Of a stretch of 42,517 nt of DNA, positions 7,417 to 16,982 are shown one piece after another. Both the position numbers and the translations under genes were made by a program. Position 1 is the first letter of the stretch. Every line of letters begins with the position of its first letter. The notes under the pieces were generated by a model. The model was not told where the DNA came from. It was given only the letters and a program-made list of their open reading frames with translations, and ran no database searches. Source of the stretch: Cloacibacillus sp. (GTDB lineage: Bacteria; Synergistota; Synergistia; Synergistales; Synergistaceae); assembly GCA_036655895.1 (NCBI GenBank), contig JAVVPF010000015.1, positions 24,001 to 66,517 of the forward strand. The letters are read 5' to 3'.

Positions 7417-9219
7417 ATGAGCCGCAGGGTCTGCATGGGAAACGAAGCTATAGCGCTGGGCGCGCTTGCCGCCGGAGTATCGGTGGCGGCGGGCTACCCC
7501 GGAACGCCGTCCACAGAGATAATAGAGACGCTCGCCGCCGTGAAGCAGCCGGGCGTGAAAGTCCAGTGGTCCGACAACGAGAAGGTGGCGCTTGAGGTGG
7601 CGGCTGGAGCCGCCTACGCCGGCGCGCGTTCGCTCGTCACCATGAAGCAGGTGGGGCTCAACGTAGCCTCCGATCCGCTGATGAGCCTTGCCTACATCGG
7701 AGTGAAGGGCGGCATGGTGCTCGCAGTGGCTGACGACCCGGGGCCGTGGTCTTCGCAGACGGAGCAGGACACGCGTGGCTTTGCAAAGCACGCGAACCTT
7801 CCGGTCTTCGACCCCTCCTCGCCGGAGGAGGCCTACGAAATGGTGCAGAGCGCCTTCGACCTCTCCGAGGCATTTCTTCTTCCCGTATTCCTGCGCCCGA
7901 CGACGCGCGTCTGCCACGCAAGCGCGGAGACGGAGGTGGCGGAGAGTTTTTCACCGCGCGCCGCCACGGGCTTTGAAAAACGTCCTGAGTGGTGCATATT
8001 CCCGGCGCTCTCCTACAGACGCCACGGCGAGCTTGAAGAAAAACAGCACGAGCTTGCGCGCGCCTTCGACGAGCTTCCCTACAACCGCATCGAGCGCGGC
8101 GCGCGTCCCTCTCGCATGGGCGTCGCCGTCTCCGGCATCTCCTATCTATACGCGAAAGAGGTGATAGAGGAGCTTGCCCTCGACGTTGTATTATATAAAA
8201 TTGGCACTCCGTACCCGCTGCCGGAACGGATGACGCGCGATTTTCTTTCTGCGGTCGATTCAGTTCTCGTCATAGAGGAGCTGGACCCTGTCGTTGAGGA
8301 GCAGCTTCTTATTGAGGCGCGCGGCGGCGTCCCTGTCTTTGGTAAACGCTCCGGCCACATGCCGTGGAACGGAGAATATTCTTACGAACTTATAAAAAAG
8401 GCGCTGCTTGCCTATCTCGGCCTGCCGGCGGACGAGGAGGCTGCCCCCGCTCTTCCGCAGCTTCCGGTGCGCCCGCCCGTGCTTTGCGCGGGATGCCCGC
8501 ACCGCGCTTCGTTCTACGCGGCGAAGGTGGCCGCACGCGACGCAAAGAAGGCCGTTTTCTGCGGCGACATCGGCTGCTACACTCTAGGCAACGCGGCGCC
8601 CCTTAACATGGTAGACACCTGCCTCTGCATGGGCGCCGGCATCACTCTCGCGCAGGGTATAGCGCTTGCGGAGCCGGAGACAAAGTGCATGGCCTTCGTT
8701 GGAGATTCAACCTTTTTCCATACCGGGATACCGGGCGTCATAAACGCGGTCTATCAGGGAACGGACATAACGCTCGTGGTGCTTGACAACCGCACGACGG
8801 CGATGACGGGACACCAGCCGCACCCTGGAACGGGACGGCGCGCGCTCGGCGAAGAGGCGGTGGCGCTTGACATAGAGACCATCCTCCGCGCCTGCGGCGT
8901 ATCGCACGTCGCCTCCGTCGATCCGTTTGACTTCAACGGGACCGTTTCCTCTATGAAGGAGGCGCTTGCCTTTGACGGGCCCTCCGCCGTAATAACGAAG
9001 GCCCCCTGTATAGCGCAGATGAAAAAGCCAAAAACCGTGCACTTTGTAGACGATAAATGTATCAAATGCGGCAGATGCGTCCGCGAGATCGGATGTCCCG
9101 CAATCACGCCGGACGCGGAGGGACGCGCCGTTATAAGCGCGCCGCTTTGCACCGACTGCGGCCTCTGCGCATACCTCTGCCCCGTAAAGGCGATAAAGAG
9201 CGGTGACAACAATGACTAA
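7417..9219 (+). CDS. iorA: Indolepyruvate:ferredoxin oxidoreductase, alpha subunit
   Basis: 600 residues. With IorB it oxidatively decarboxylates aryl-pyruvates (from Trp, Phe, Tyr) to arylacetyl-CoA, reducing ferredoxin in the cytoplasm. The N-terminal domain has AAGYPGTPSTEI. The thiamine-diphosphate domain has CAGCPHRASF, GDIGCYTLG and FVGDSTFFHTGIPGVINAVYQ...DNRTTAMTGHQPHPG. The C-terminus holds two 4Fe-4S motifs, CIKCGRCVREIGCP (from about 548) and CTDCGLCAYLCP (from about 578). Length matches the family. Ribosome site GGAGGA lies 6 bases before the ATG. It overlaps iorB by 8 bases and heads an operon with paaK, a standard grouping for aromatic amino acid fermentation. Confidence 0.96.
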   Translation: MSRRVCMGNEAIALGALAAGVSVAAGYPGTPSTEIIETLAAVKQPGVKVQWSDNEKVALEVAAGAAYAGARSLVTMKQVGLNVASDPLMSLAYIGVKGGMVLAVADDPGPWSSQTEQDTRGFAKHANLPVFDPSSPEEAYEMVQSAFDLSEAFLLPVFLRPTTRVCHASAETEVAESFSPRAATGFEKRPEWCIFPALSYRRHGELEEKQHELARAFDELPYNRIERGARPSRMGVAVSGISYLYAKEVIEELALDVVLYKIGTPYPLPERMTRDFLSAVDSVLVIEELDPVVEEQLLIEARGGVPVFGKRSGHMPWNGEYSYELIKKALLAYLGLPADEEAAPALPQLPVRPPVLCAGCPHRASFYAAKVAARDAKKAVFCGDIGCYTLGNAAPLNMVDTCLCMGAGITLAQGIALAEPETKCMAFVGDSTFFHTGIPGVINAVYQGTDITLVVLDNRTTAMTGHQPHPGTGRRALGEEAVALDIETILRACGVSHVASVDPFDFNGTVSSMKEALAFDGPSAVITKAPCIAQMKKPKTVHFVDDKCIKCGRCVREIGCPAITPDAEGRAVISAPLCTDCGLCAYLCPVKAIKSGDNND

Positions 9220-9820
9220 GAGCATAGTGATAGCGGGCGTGGGCGGACAGGGAACGCTGCTTGCCTCAAAGATACTGGCGACTGCGGCCGGCGCGCGCGG
9301 GCTTTTTGTGCGCACCTCTGAGACCATCGGCATGGCGCAGCGCGGCGGCTCCGTGTCGAGCCATCTGCGCATAGACTCGCGCGGGCTTTCCCCTATCATC
9401 CCCTCCGCGCACGGCGACATCCTGCTTTCCTTCGAGCTTGCGGAGGCCGTCCGCATGATTCCCAAGATGCGCGCGGAGGCCGCCTGCGTCGTAAACACAG
9501 ATCAGATGATTCCGACAAACGTGGCTCTCGGCCGCGGCGTCTATCTTGCCGACGAATACATGGCGGCGCTCAAGAGCCGTTTTCCGAAGGCCGTATTCAT
9601 CGAGGGCGCGGCGCTTGCACTTGAAGCGGGCGACATCCGCACGCTGAACATAGTGCTGCTCGGCGCGGCCTCCGCCGCCGGCCTGCTTCCCTTCGGCGAA
9701 GACGAACTGCGCGCGGCGCTTGCGCTCTGCGTGAAGCCGAAACTTCTTGCCATGAACGAAAAAGCCTTTGAACTTGGGCGCGCCGCGGCCGAGCGATGGC
9801 GTGACGACTCTGTTAAATAG
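9212..9820 (+). CDS. iorB: Indolepyruvate:ferredoxin oxidoreductase, beta subunit
   Basis: 202 residues from the ATG at 9212; a GTG at 9203 in the same frame is an alternative. Begins with the family signature IVIAGVGGQGTLLASKIL, then SETIGMAQRGGSVSSHLRI, typical of the gamma/beta 2-oxoacid:acceptor oxidoreductase domain. Partner of IorA. The overlap with the iorA stop (ATGACTAA) indicates translational coupling. Confidence 0.95.
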   Translation: MTKSIVIAGVGGQGTLLASKILATAAGARGLFVRTSETIGMAQRGGSVSSHLRIDSRGLSPIIPSAHGDILLSFELAEAVRMIPKMRAEAACVVNTDQMIPTNVALGRGVYLADEYMAALKSRFPKAVFIEGAALALEAGDIRTLNIVLLGAASAAGLLPFGEDELRAALALCVKPKLLAMNEKAFELGRAAAERWRDDSVK

Positions 9821-9866
9821 CGAAAGCGCGCGTTCGGACGGCAAACAGACGAGACAGGTCAGGCAA

Positions 9867-9892
9867 CAAGACAAGAGAGCAAGACAAGAGAG
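9867..9892 (+). repeat. 13-bp perfect tandem duplication before paaK
   Basis: CAAGACAAGAGAG occurs twice head to tail (9867-9879, 9880-9892). The second copy supplies the AGAGAGGA ribosome site of paaK, so the duplication lengthens the iorB-paaK gap. Confidence 0.85.
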
Positions 9893-9902
9893 GATTTTTA
9901 TA

Positions 9903-11132
9903 GTGAACGAACTTACAATAATGAGCCAGTGCTTTGCGCAGGTACGCCGCGTGGCGAAGGCAAGTCCCATGTATAAAGAAAAATTCGCGGGCCTTCCCGT
10001 GGATACGATGATGACGCGCGAGCAGTTTGAAGCTCTTCCCTTCACGACGAAGCAGGACCTCCGCGACGCGTACCCGATGGGGATGCAGTGCGTGCCGAAC
10101 GATAAAATCGTTCGCGTCCACTCGTCGTCGGGCACGACGGGCGTGCCGGTCATCATGCCCTATTCGGCGCAGGACCTCGAGGACTGGGCCGTCATGATGG
10201 AACGCTGTTACCAGCTTGCCGGAGTCACTCCAGAAGACCGCGTGCAGATAACGCCGGGATTCGGCCTGTGGACGGCGGGGCTCGGCTTTCAGGCTGGCGC
10301 AGAAAAAATGGGCGCGATGGTCATCCCGACTGGCGCGGGCAACACAGACCGCCAGCTCCAGCTGCTTCGCGACCTTCAGGCGAGCGTGCTCATAGGCACA
10401 TCGTCCTACGCGCTGGTCATCGCCGAAGAGGTGGACAAGCGCGGCCTCCGCGACGAGATACATCTAAAGCGCGGCATCTTCGGCTCTGAGCGCTGGGGCG
10501 ACAAGATACGCGACCGCATCTACGAGTCGCTCGGCATAGAGTTCTTCGACATCTACGGCCTCACCGAGATATACGGCCCCGGCATCGCGATAGACTGCCA
10601 CGAGCACGCGGGGATGCACTATTTCAGCGATTACATCTACTGCGAGATAATAGACCCGGCGACGGGCCGCGTGCTGCCGGACGGAGAGCAGGGCGAGATA
10701 GTTATCACCACCTTCCGCAAAGAGGCGGCGCCGCTTATCCGCTACCGCACGCGCGACATCTCGCGCATCATTCCCGGCGAATGTCCCTGCGGCTCGCCGT
10801 TCCCGCGCCTCGACCGCATCGTAGGCAGAAGCGACGACATGATAAAGGTCAAGGGCACGAACATCTACCCGGCGCAGGTGGAAGTGATACTGAAAAATAT
10901 CGAAGGCTTCTCCAGCGAATACCGCATCGTCCTTGAGAACGAAGATCTGCGCGACCGCATGATAGTGCAGGCTGAGGCCCATCCCGGAACGAACGCGGAG
11001 GCGCTAGCCGACGAGCTGGTGCGCGAGTGCAAGTCGGGGCTTGGCATACGCGTCATTCCCGAGGTGGTTGAGATAGGCGCCCTCCCAAGAAGCGAAAAAA
11101 AGACGCAGCGCGTCATAGACAAACGGGATTAG
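9903..11132 (+). CDS. paaK: Phenylacetate-CoA ligase (AMP-forming)
   Basis: 409 residues from the GTG at 9903, chosen because AGAGAGGA lies just upstream; an ATG at 9921 is the alternative. ANL-family ligase with SSSGTTGVP (about 74-82), FDIYGLTEIYGPG, YRTRDIS and VGRSDDMIKVKGTNIYP, all typical of PaaK rather than FadD. It interconverts arylacetate, CoA and ATP with arylacetyl-CoA, AMP and PPi. Next to iorAB it may recycle free acids or act on IorAB products. It is slightly shorter at the N-terminus than typical PaaK (about 430). Confidence 0.93.
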   Translation: MNELTIMSQCFAQVRRVAKASPMYKEKFAGLPVDTMMTREQFEALPFTTKQDLRDAYPMGMQCVPNDKIVRVHSSSGTTGVPVIMPYSAQDLEDWAVMMERCYQLAGVTPEDRVQITPGFGLWTAGLGFQAGAEKMGAMVIPTGAGNTDRQLQLLRDLQASVLIGTSSYALVIAEEVDKRGLRDEIHLKRGIFGSERWGDKIRDRIYESLGIEFFDIYGLTEIYGPGIAIDCHEHAGMHYFSDYIYCEIIDPATGRVLPDGEQGEIVITTFRKEAAPLIRYRTRDISRIIPGECPCGSPFPRLDRIVGRSDDMIKVKGTNIYPAQVEVILKNIEGFSSEYRIVLENEDLRDRMIVQAEAHPGTNAEALADELVRECKSGLGIRVIPEVVEIGALPRSEKKTQRVIDKRD

Positions 11133-11153
11133 GCGCGGCGCTAAACTAACGGC

Positions 11154-11184
11154 AAAGGGACGGCGCGCGCCGTCCCTTTTTATT
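11154..11184 (+). terminator. Rho-independent terminator of iorAB-paaK
   Basis: AAAGGGACGGCG pairs with CGCCGTCCCTTT in a compact GC-rich hairpin followed by a T-rich tail, 22 bases after the paaK stop. Confidence 0.9.
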
Positions 11185-11267
11185 TCGCTCATACCTTTAC
11201 TTTTATAAAATATGTAAAGTAATAAATTTTATAAAAATAATTTCACAAAACTCACACATCCTCGTTG

Positions 11268-11273
11268 TATAAT
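11268..11273 (+). promoter_or_regulatory. Probable -10 of the RND efflux operon
   Basis: Consensus TATAAT about 55 bases before the start, in a very AT-rich stretch (11201-11300). No convincing -35 at 16-18 bases. Confidence 0.4.
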
Positions 11274-11328
11274 GTAGCCTTGGAATTATTAATAAAATTT
11301 GCCAACGGCAAAAGGATGTCTTCAATCG

Positions 11329-14300
11329 ATGAAAATTACTGAAAGTTCTCTGCGGCGTCCGGTAACGGTATTGATACTGACCATCGCGGTCGTCATATTC
11401 GGCATCTATTCCTACTCCAACATGGGCGTTGAACGAATGCCGAACGTCGAGTTCCCGATAGTCGTCGTCCGCACGACGATGGAGGGCGCAAGCCCGGCAA
11501 TCATGGACAACGACGTGACGGACGTGCTTGAGGCGCGCATCAACACCATCGAGGGCATCAAGAACATGACCTCAAGCAGCTACGAGGGACGCTCTGTAAT
11601 CGTCGTAGAGTTCGAGCTTGACCGCAACGTCGACTTCGCTGCGGCGGACGTCCGGGGCAAGGTGAGCATGGCCGCGGGCAAGCTGCCCGACGACTGCGAC
11701 GACCCGCAGGTGGACAAGTATGACCCGTCCGACAGGCCGATAATGAACATCGCCGTCAAAAACGACGGCAGAACCGACATGCGCACTCTTTCGCGCTACG
11801 TCGACAAGATTGTGACGGAGCGCCTGCAAACGGTAAAGGGCGTGGGCGGCGTGCAGCTTGCGGGCTTTCGCGACAGGGAGATGCGCATCTGGCTCAACCC
11901 GCAGTCGCTTGAATCCTACGGCATAACCACAAAAGAGATCAAAAACGCAATATACGACAAGCACGTCGAGCTTCCGGCGGGACGCGTCGAGACTGGCGCA
12001 AAGGAGTACGGCATCCGCATAGAGGGCGAATACTCGTCGGCTGCGGAGCTTGCCTACCTTCCCATCACGGTGAGAAACGGCGCCGTCATCCGCCTGCGCG
12101 ATCTGGCGCGCGTTGAGGACGGCTTTGAGGACCAGCGCAGCAGCTCGCTCTATGAGGGCAAGCCAACCATCATGGTCATGGTGCGCAAGCAGAAGGGCGC
12201 AAACGAAGTGCTGCTTTCGCGGCTGGTCCAGCAGCGCATAGCCGAGCTCAATAAAAACGCTCCGGCCGGAACGAGCCTCGTCGTCGTCTCCGACAACGCG
12301 AAATTTATACTTAGGTCGATGAACGGCGTCTTCTGGGACATCGTCACCTCCGTCATACTCACCTCGCTTATAATGTTCTTCTTCCTGCGGACTCTGCGCG
12401 CGACCTTCATCGCCGTCATCACGATACCGGTCTGTCTTCTGGGCAGCCTCTCCGTGCTCTACTGGATGGGCATTTCGATAAACAACATGTCGATGATGGG
12501 GCTGTCGCTTGCGGTAGGAATGGTGGTAGACGCCACCACCGTCGTCATGGAAAATATATCGCGTCACAAAGAATACGGCAAAAGCGCCTTCCGCGCCTCC
12601 GAGGACGGCACCGGCGAGGTGGCCTTCGCGGTGCTCGCGGGCGCTGCCACCACTCTTGCCGTCTTTGTGCCGGTCGCCTTCATGGGCGGCATGATGGGGC
12701 GCTTCTTCAACGCCTTCGGCGTCACAGTAGCCATGACGATCTCAATATCGCTCATAATATCGCTCACGCTTACGCCCTTTCTCTGCTCGCGGCTTCTGGG
12801 CCGCTCAAAGCCGCCTACGCGCGCGCAGATATTGATGGAACGCCCCTTCATCTGGCTTGAAAAAAAATACGCGGGAGCGCTCTTCTTTTCCGTCAGCCAC
12901 AGAAAACTTATCCTTGCCTCCGCCCTTGGGCTCTTTGCGGTAGGCATCTTCTTCGCCTCGATACTGGGCACCGAGTTCTTCCCAAGCGAGGACCAGGGCC
13001 GTCTGCGCGTCGTGGCGGAGCTTCCCGCCGACTCGTCGCTTGAGGTGACGGACGCCGTCACGAAGCAGATGGTGGAGGTCATAAAGCAGGACGAGGCCGT
13101 CGCCTACACCTACGGCGTCGTTGGCAGCGGCTCCGGCGAGGAGGTCTACAAATCGAACATAAATATCGAACTTGTTGACGCCTCGCTGCGCCCGAAGGCC
13201 GCCGTCGTCATGAAGAGGCTGCGCGAAAAGCTTTCGCGCTTCCGCGACGTAGACCTGCTGATGGGCACGTGGGGCGCGTCTGACATCACGCTCGTCCTTC
13301 AGGGGCCGACCAGCGAAGGGCTCGCCATCCTGGGCGACCGGATAAAAAAGGACCTTGACGAGCACGCGCGCGGACTGGTGGACATCACCACCGACCTGCG
13401 CATGAACAAGCCCCGCATCAACCTTGCGCTCAACCGCGGCCTTGCGGACGACCTGAACATAAGCATACGTGACCTTTCCGACGAGATGCTGACGTGGTTC
13501 GGCGGAGACAACAGCGGCACCTTCAGCGAAGGCGGCTACCGCTACGACATCCGGCTGCGCTCCGAAAGCGGCTCGCGCGACGATCCGACGAAGGTGCTAA
13601 AGACGCTAATCACCACAAAAAGCGGAGCCACCATCCCGGCCGAGGGCGTAGTCACAAGCTCCATCGGCATGGCGCCGAACGTCATAAAACGCTACAACCG
13701 CCAGCGCTCGCTTGAAATAGGCGCAAACGTCGAGGGCATCGCGCCCGGCGACGGCATAAAGGCGATGGAAGAGGTCTTCAAAAAATACGCGCCGCAGGAC
13801 GGGACCTACAGCATGGTGCCGTCTGGAGACACGGAGAACATGAAAGAGAGCTTCGGCTACATGTCCATCGCGCTCATCTTTGCGATACTGCTCGTCTACA
13901 TCGTCATGGCGATACAGTTTGAATCCTTCGTCCACCCGTTCACGGTAATGTTCTCGCTGCCTCTTATGACCGCAGGCTCCTTCGGACTGCTCGCCCTAAT
14001 GGGGCTGAGGCTTTCCGTCATGAGCTTCATGGGAGTCATACTGCTGGTCGGCGTCGTCGTCAACAACGCGATACTGCTTGTCGACTTCATAAACCAGCTG
14101 CGAGCGTCGGGCTGCGACAAGGTAACGGCCGTGCTCAAAGCGGGGCCGCTGCGCCTCCGCGCCATACTGATGACCACAGTCTCCACGATGGTAGGTTCGC
14201 TGCCCGTGGCGCTTGCGCTCTCACAGGGCGGCGAGACGCGCCAGCCGATGTCCGTCGCGGTCATCGGAGGCCTTTTCACCTCGACGCTGCTTACTCTGCT

Positions 14301-14415
14301 CGTCATACCGGTCATCTACCTCATGATGGACGACCTGATGGACAGGGCGCGCGCCAGGTTCAGAAGATACCAGGCGTTCAGACGCTACAAAGAAAAAGAA
14401 AGAGGACGGTGCTGA
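11329..14415 (+). CDS. RND efflux transporter (AcrB/HAE1 family)
   Basis: 1028 residues from the ATG at 11329, with AAAGGAT about 12 bases upstream; the start MKITESSLRRPVTVLILTI matches the family. Inner-membrane proton-driven exporter with 12 predicted membrane helices and two large periplasmic loops. Seen: GVERMPNVEFPIVVV, motif segments GLSLAVGMVVDATTVVMENI (the helix-4 Asp pair region) and GVILLVGVVVNNAILLVDFIN, and repeat symmetry between the halves. Overlaps the next gene by one base (TGATG), so the pump, channel and adaptor genes form one operon. Substrate unknown; drugs, bile acids or metabolites are all possible. There is no adjacent regulator. Confidence 0.94.
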   Translation: MKITESSLRRPVTVLILTIAVVIFGIYSYSNMGVERMPNVEFPIVVVRTTMEGASPAIMDNDVTDVLEARINTIEGIKNMTSSSYEGRSVIVVEFELDRNVDFAAADVRGKVSMAAGKLPDDCDDPQVDKYDPSDRPIMNIAVKNDGRTDMRTLSRYVDKIVTERLQTVKGVGGVQLAGFRDREMRIWLNPQSLESYGITTKEIKNAIYDKHVELPAGRVETGAKEYGIRIEGEYSSAAELAYLPITVRNGAVIRLRDLARVEDGFEDQRSSSLYEGKPTIMVMVRKQKGANEVLLSRLVQQRIAELNKNAPAGTSLVVVSDNAKFILRSMNGVFWDIVTSVILTSLIMFFFLRTLRATFIAVITIPVCLLGSLSVLYWMGISINNMSMMGLSLAVGMVVDATTVVMENISRHKEYGKSAFRASEDGTGEVAFAVLAGAATTLAVFVPVAFMGGMMGRFFNAFGVTVAMTISISLIISLTLTPFLCSRLLGRSKPPTRAQILMERPFIWLEKKYAGALFFSVSHRKLILASALGLFAVGIFFASILGTEFFPSEDQGRLRVVAELPADSSLEVTDAVTKQMVEVIKQDEAVAYTYGVVGSGSGEEVYKSNINIELVDASLRPKAAVVMKRLREKLSRFRDVDLLMGTWGASDITLVLQGPTSEGLAILGDRIKKDLDEHARGLVDITTDLRMNKPRINLALNRGLADDLNISIRDLSDEMLTWFGGDNSGTFSEGGYRYDIRLRSESGSRDDPTKVLKTLITTKSGATIPAEGVVTSSIGMAPNVIKRYNRQRSLEIGANVEGIAPGDGIKAMEEVFKKYAPQDGTYSMVPSGDTENMKESFGYMSIALIFAILLVYIVMAIQFESFVHPFTVMFSLPLMTAGSFGLLALMGLRLSVMSFMGVILLVGVVVNNAILLVDFINQLRASGCDKVTAVLKAGPLRLRAILMTTVSTMVGSLPVALALSQGGETRQPMSVAVIGGLFTSTLLTLLVIPVIYLMMDDLMDRARARFRRYQAFRRYKEKERGRC

Positions 14416-15710
14416 TGAAAAACTTTGCAAAAGGCGCGGCGGCCGCGCTGCTCGTCTTGCTGCTCGCATCCGGCGCGCGCGCTGCGGCCCCCATCGACAT
14501 AAACGAGGCGGTGACGCTCGCGCTCAAAAACAACGCGCAGCTTCGCCAGCTCCGTCAGGAGCTGATAAAGGCGGACGCCTTCAAGCTCGCGGCAGACGGC
14601 ACGCTGCTGCCCTCCGTATCGGCCTCAGCCGCCGCGGACAAACAGCGCGAGCCGCAGACGACGGACGGCTCGGACAGAAGCGACAACAGAAACGTCAAAG
14701 CGATGCTTGAACAGGTCATCTACTCCGGCGGCAAAAACAGCGCCATCCGCGCGCAGGCGCCGCAGGTAAAAAGCATCGCGCGCCTCGCTCTTGCGGACGG
14801 CGAAAACCTCACGGCGGGCGAGCTCTACGCGCGCTTCTACGACGTGCTGCTCAAAAAAAAGCAGATAGAGGCCGAGGAGTCCGCGGTCTCAACCTCAGAG
14901 ATGCACCTAAAGCAGGTGAGGAAGATGGCGGAGCTGGGCCTCGCAAACCGTCTTGACGTCATACGCGCCGGCCAGCAGCTTGCCACCAACACGGCGGCGC
15001 TTGCAATGGCGCGAGGCATGTTTGAGACCTCGCAGATATCGCTGATGAACTACATGGCGATAGCGCCCGAAGAGCGCCGCGAAGTGGCGGGCGCTCTGTA
15101 CACGCCGGCCGTATCGGGCGACCAGAGCCTCTCGCTTGCTGCGGCGCAGCAATACCGCGCCGACCGCATGGGCCTCGAAGAACAGCTCAAATACCAGGCA
15201 AACCAGATAAAGATAGAAAAGAGCGGACTTCTGCCCAAGGTGACGGCGGGGCTTTCCTCCGGCTGGGCAAACCCCTATCAGCGCAGCGACCAAAGCGGAG
15301 ACACGTGGCGCGCGGAGATAACGCTCGCCGTCCCCATCTTTGACAGAAACGTCACGCAGAGCGCCGTCATCACCGCAAAAGCGGTGCGCGAGCAGAACGC
15401 CATCGCGCTTTCTCAAAAAAACATAGATATAAAATCCGAGGTGGCCTCCGCGTGGGCGGACATCGAAACGAGCCGCAAGAGCCTGGCCGCCTCCGAAAAG
15501 GCGCTTGAACTGGCAAAGGAGACGCTGCGCCTCGCGCAGGCCGGCTTCCGCGAAGGCGTCACGCCGCAGCTCGACCTGCTCGACGCGCAGTCGTCGCTCA
15601 CGGCGACCCAGCTTGAATACAACCGCGCGCAATACAACTGCCTCATCGCCGCAGTCGCCCTCAGGGTGACGGAGGGCACGGCCGCCGAATGGAATGGAGA
15701 TAAAAATTAG
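14415..15710 (+). CDS. TolC-family outer membrane efflux protein
   Basis: 431 residues. Signal peptide at the N-terminus (KNFAKGAAAALLVLLLASGARAAA), then two OEP repeats with long coiled coils (DINEAVTLALKNNAQLRQLRQELIKA; IDIKSEVASAWADIETSRKSLAASEKALELAKETLRLAQAGFREG). Forms the outer-membrane exit duct for the RND pump encoded just upstream. Starts within the stop of the pump gene and ends one base before the adaptor start. Its presence shows a diderm cell envelope. Confidence 0.92.
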   Translation: MKNFAKGAAAALLVLLLASGARAAAPIDINEAVTLALKNNAQLRQLRQELIKADAFKLAADGTLLPSVSASAAADKQREPQTTDGSDRSDNRNVKAMLEQVIYSGGKNSAIRAQAPQVKSIARLALADGENLTAGELYARFYDVLLKKKQIEAEESAVSTSEMHLKQVRKMAELGLANRLDVIRAGQQLATNTAALAMARGMFETSQISLMNYMAIAPEERREVAGALYTPAVSGDQSLSLAAAQQYRADRMGLEEQLKYQANQIKIEKSGLLPKVTAGLSSGWANPYQRSDQSGDTWRAEITLAVPIFDRNVTQSAVITAKAVREQNAIALSQKNIDIKSEVASAWADIETSRKSLAASEKALELAKETLRLAQAGFREGVTPQLDLLDAQSSLTATQLEYNRAQYNCLIAAVALRVTEGTAAEWNGDKN

Positions 15711-16880
15711 ATGAGCAAAATAAAACTTCCCGACAAAAGCACAGCCATAGTCATTCTCGTATTTATCGCGGTAATCGCGGCGATAGGCCTCTTCAGCCAT
15801 CGCGACAAGATATTCACCGGCAGGGACAAAAAGGCCGCGGAGAGCTCCGCCATCGTCCAGACGGAACGTGCGGGCGCAGACTCCACCGTCGCCGACAAAA
15901 TAGTCCAGAACATGTCCGTCGAGGCGCGCCGCCGCGTGCAGCTTCTGCCGCGCGTCACAGGCAGGCTCATGGAGCTTCGCGTAAAACAGGGCAGCATCGT
16001 CCGCGCGGGCGACGTCGTGGCGACGCTTGAGCACGACCAGCAGAACGCGCTCGTCTACTCCGCCGCGGCCCAGCTTGCCGCAGCACGCGCGGAGACTGCG
16101 AAGGCGAAGGCCGAGATGCTCAACGCAAAGACAAACGTAGACCGCTACCGCCGCCTCTATAAAGAGGGCTTCTCAACGCAGCAGCAGCTTGACGCGATAG
16201 AGACGGAGCACACCGGAGCCGTAGCCGCGCTTGAAGCGGCTCGCGCGAAGGAGCGCCAGTACTCCGCGGAGTCCACGCGCGCCGCCTCCACAAAAGAGGA
16301 CTATATCATCCGCGCGCCGATGGACGGCATCGTGCTCAACGACTACACGCTGACAAAGGGCGCTATGATCTCCCCGTCGTCGCCGGTGCTAGACATAGCC
16401 GACCCGCGCAGGCTCAAAGCGACGCTCAAAATACCGGAACTCAAAATATTCGCCGTAAAAATCGGTATGCCGGTGCTGCTTGCCTTTGACGCTCTGCCCG
16501 GCGAAAAATTCACAGGCTCCGTTACGCGCATCGACCAATACGTAGACCCAGCCACGCGCACAAGCAGCGTAGAGATAGAGCTCGACAACGACAAGCAGGC
16601 GGGCGGACGGCTGCGCCCCGGAATGTTCGGAACGGCCTCCATCGTCGAAAAAGAATATAAAAACGCGATAACGGTGGCAGACGGCGCGCTTCACGCAAGC
16701 GAAGAGGGCTACTACGCCTTCATAGTGCGCAACGGCAAAGCGATAATGCGTCAGGTGAAGACCGGCATAAAAGAAAACGGCCGCACGCAGATAACGGACG
16801 GCCTGAACGCAGGCGACGAAGTGATAACCTTCGGAGGCGCGAACCTAAAAAGCGGAGAGGCCGTCAGCGTAGAAAACTAA
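15711..16880 (+). CDS. Efflux adaptor (membrane fusion protein, HlyD/AcrA family)
   Basis: 389 residues. One N-terminal membrane anchor (IVILVFIAVIAAIGLF, about 12-27) and no lipobox. Lipoyl-type half motifs (LPRVTGRLMELRVKQGSIVRAGDVVATLE and YIIRAPMDGIVLNDYTLTKGAMISP) flank a coiled-coil hairpin rich in Ala/Glu/Lys. A beta-barrel region follows (AFDALPGEKFTGSVTRID). Bridges the RND pump and the TolC channel in the periplasm. It directly follows the channel gene; the pump-channel-adaptor order differs from the usual adaptor-pump(-channel). Confidence 0.93.
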   Translation: MSKIKLPDKSTAIVILVFIAVIAAIGLFSHRDKIFTGRDKKAAESSAIVQTERAGADSTVADKIVQNMSVEARRRVQLLPRVTGRLMELRVKQGSIVRAGDVVATLEHDQQNALVYSAAAQLAAARAETAKAKAEMLNAKTNVDRYRRLYKEGFSTQQQLDAIETEHTGAVAALEAARAKERQYSAESTRAASTKEDYIIRAPMDGIVLNDYTLTKGAMISPSSPVLDIADPRRLKATLKIPELKIFAVKIGMPVLLAFDALPGEKFTGSVTRIDQYVDPATRTSSVEIELDNDKQAGGRLRPGMFGTASIVEKEYKNAITVADGALHASEEGYYAFIVRNGKAIMRQVKTGIKENGRTQITDGLNAGDEVITFGGANLKSGEAVSVEN

Positions 16881-16896
16881 AAACGAACTATGACAC

Positions 16897-16938
16897 GACG
16901 TCAAAAGGCCCGGGGTGCATACCGGGCCTTTTGACGTC
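16897..16938. terminator. Bidirectional terminator between convergent genes
   Basis: Perfect 17-bp stem (16897-16913 with 16922-16938, 8-base loop). The internal AAAA/TTTT gives a U-rich flank on either strand. It serves the efflux operon (+) and the alcohol dehydrogenase gene (-). Confidence 0.88.
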
Positions 16939-16982
16939 TTGAACTTTACCTGTATCCTGTTGGGAGGAGGAAGGTGTCTTTT

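Noticed and set aside
11572-12567. Minus-strand frame inside the RND pump gene
   Set aside because: Low-complexity, charged product with no recognisable domain; the plus-strand RND protein is unmistakable.
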